Part shown: positions 13,162 through 13,192 of the stretch, in pieces
Position numbering within the stretch: position 1 is the first letter of the stretch
Layout of the letters: each line of letters begins with the position of its first letter
Assembly (NCBI GenBank): GCA_022792755.1
Contig: JAAWBP010000004.1
Location: 1 to 13,192, forward strand
DNA: 13,192 bases
DNA from: Oscillospiraceae bacterium
GTDB taxonomy: Bacteria; Bacillota; Clostridia; Oscillospirales; Ruminococcaceae
Direction of reading: 5' to 3'
Translations under genes and position numbers: made by a program
Notes under the pieces: model-generated
What the model was told of the DNA's origin: nothing
The model's input: only the letters and a program-made list of their open reading frames with translations
Database searches by the model: none

Positions 13162-13192
13162 CCGAAAAACGCCGCGTAAAGCGACAAGCCCG

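Overview
The window is the replication-origin neighbourhood of a Gram-positive (Firmicutes) chromosome. By gene order and protein sequence it is most like a Clostridia member with fairly GC-rich genes; an Oscillospirales/Ruminococcaceae-type organism is my guess, not something the sequence proves. Gene order is (remB)-recF-yaaA-dnaN-dnaA on the minus strand and, divergently, rpmH-rnpA-yidD-yidC-khpB-mnmE-mnmG-rsmG-noc on the plus strand. Every coding region has a recognisable core family.

Left arm (1-4480, minus strand): dnaA (initiator), dnaN (sliding clamp), the small S4-domain gene yaaA, recF (recombination mediator) and the 5' part of remB, cut by the window edge. gyrB would be expected next. 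The AT-rich dnaA-dnaN gap (2780-3142) carries what looks like a complete basal unwinding system: an AT-rich stretch, a five-unit DnaA-trio (TAG TAG TAG TAA TAG), a short GC cluster, two tandem DnaA-box-like sites, and further boxes up to the end of dnaA. The boxes are not the textbook TTATCCACA. They are variants of TTTCCACA/TTTCAACA, and the DnaA recognition motif is also slightly unusual (FNNRDHSTV). My hand count of G and C puts the skew switch in this same gap.

Central gap (4481-5090): a second set of DnaA-box-like sites, a strong minus-strand promoter for dnaA (TTGAAA-N17-TATAAT with an extended -10) and a near-consensus plus-strand promoter for rpmH (TTGACA-N17-TATACT). The origin is therefore probably bipartite, with sites on both sides of dnaA.

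Right arm (5091-13192, plus strand): ribosomal protein L34, RNase P protein, the membrane-insertion pair YidD/YidC, the RNA-binding protein KhpB/Jag, the tRNA wobble-uridine modification enzymes MnmE and MnmG, the 16S rRNA methyltransferase RsmG and a Noc-type ParB-like protein. Hairpins with T-runs lie between rpmH and rnpA and, more strikingly, immediately before the mnmE ribosome binding site. A perfect 16-bp parS palindrome lies inside mnmG. The ParB-like protein carries Noc-type specificity residues, so it probably does not read that parS; soj/spo0J would be expected just beyond the right edge.

I saw no mobile elements, CRISPR arrays, tRNA or rRNA genes, or foreign genes. The interest lies in origin architecture and cis-regulation, not in a new gene system.
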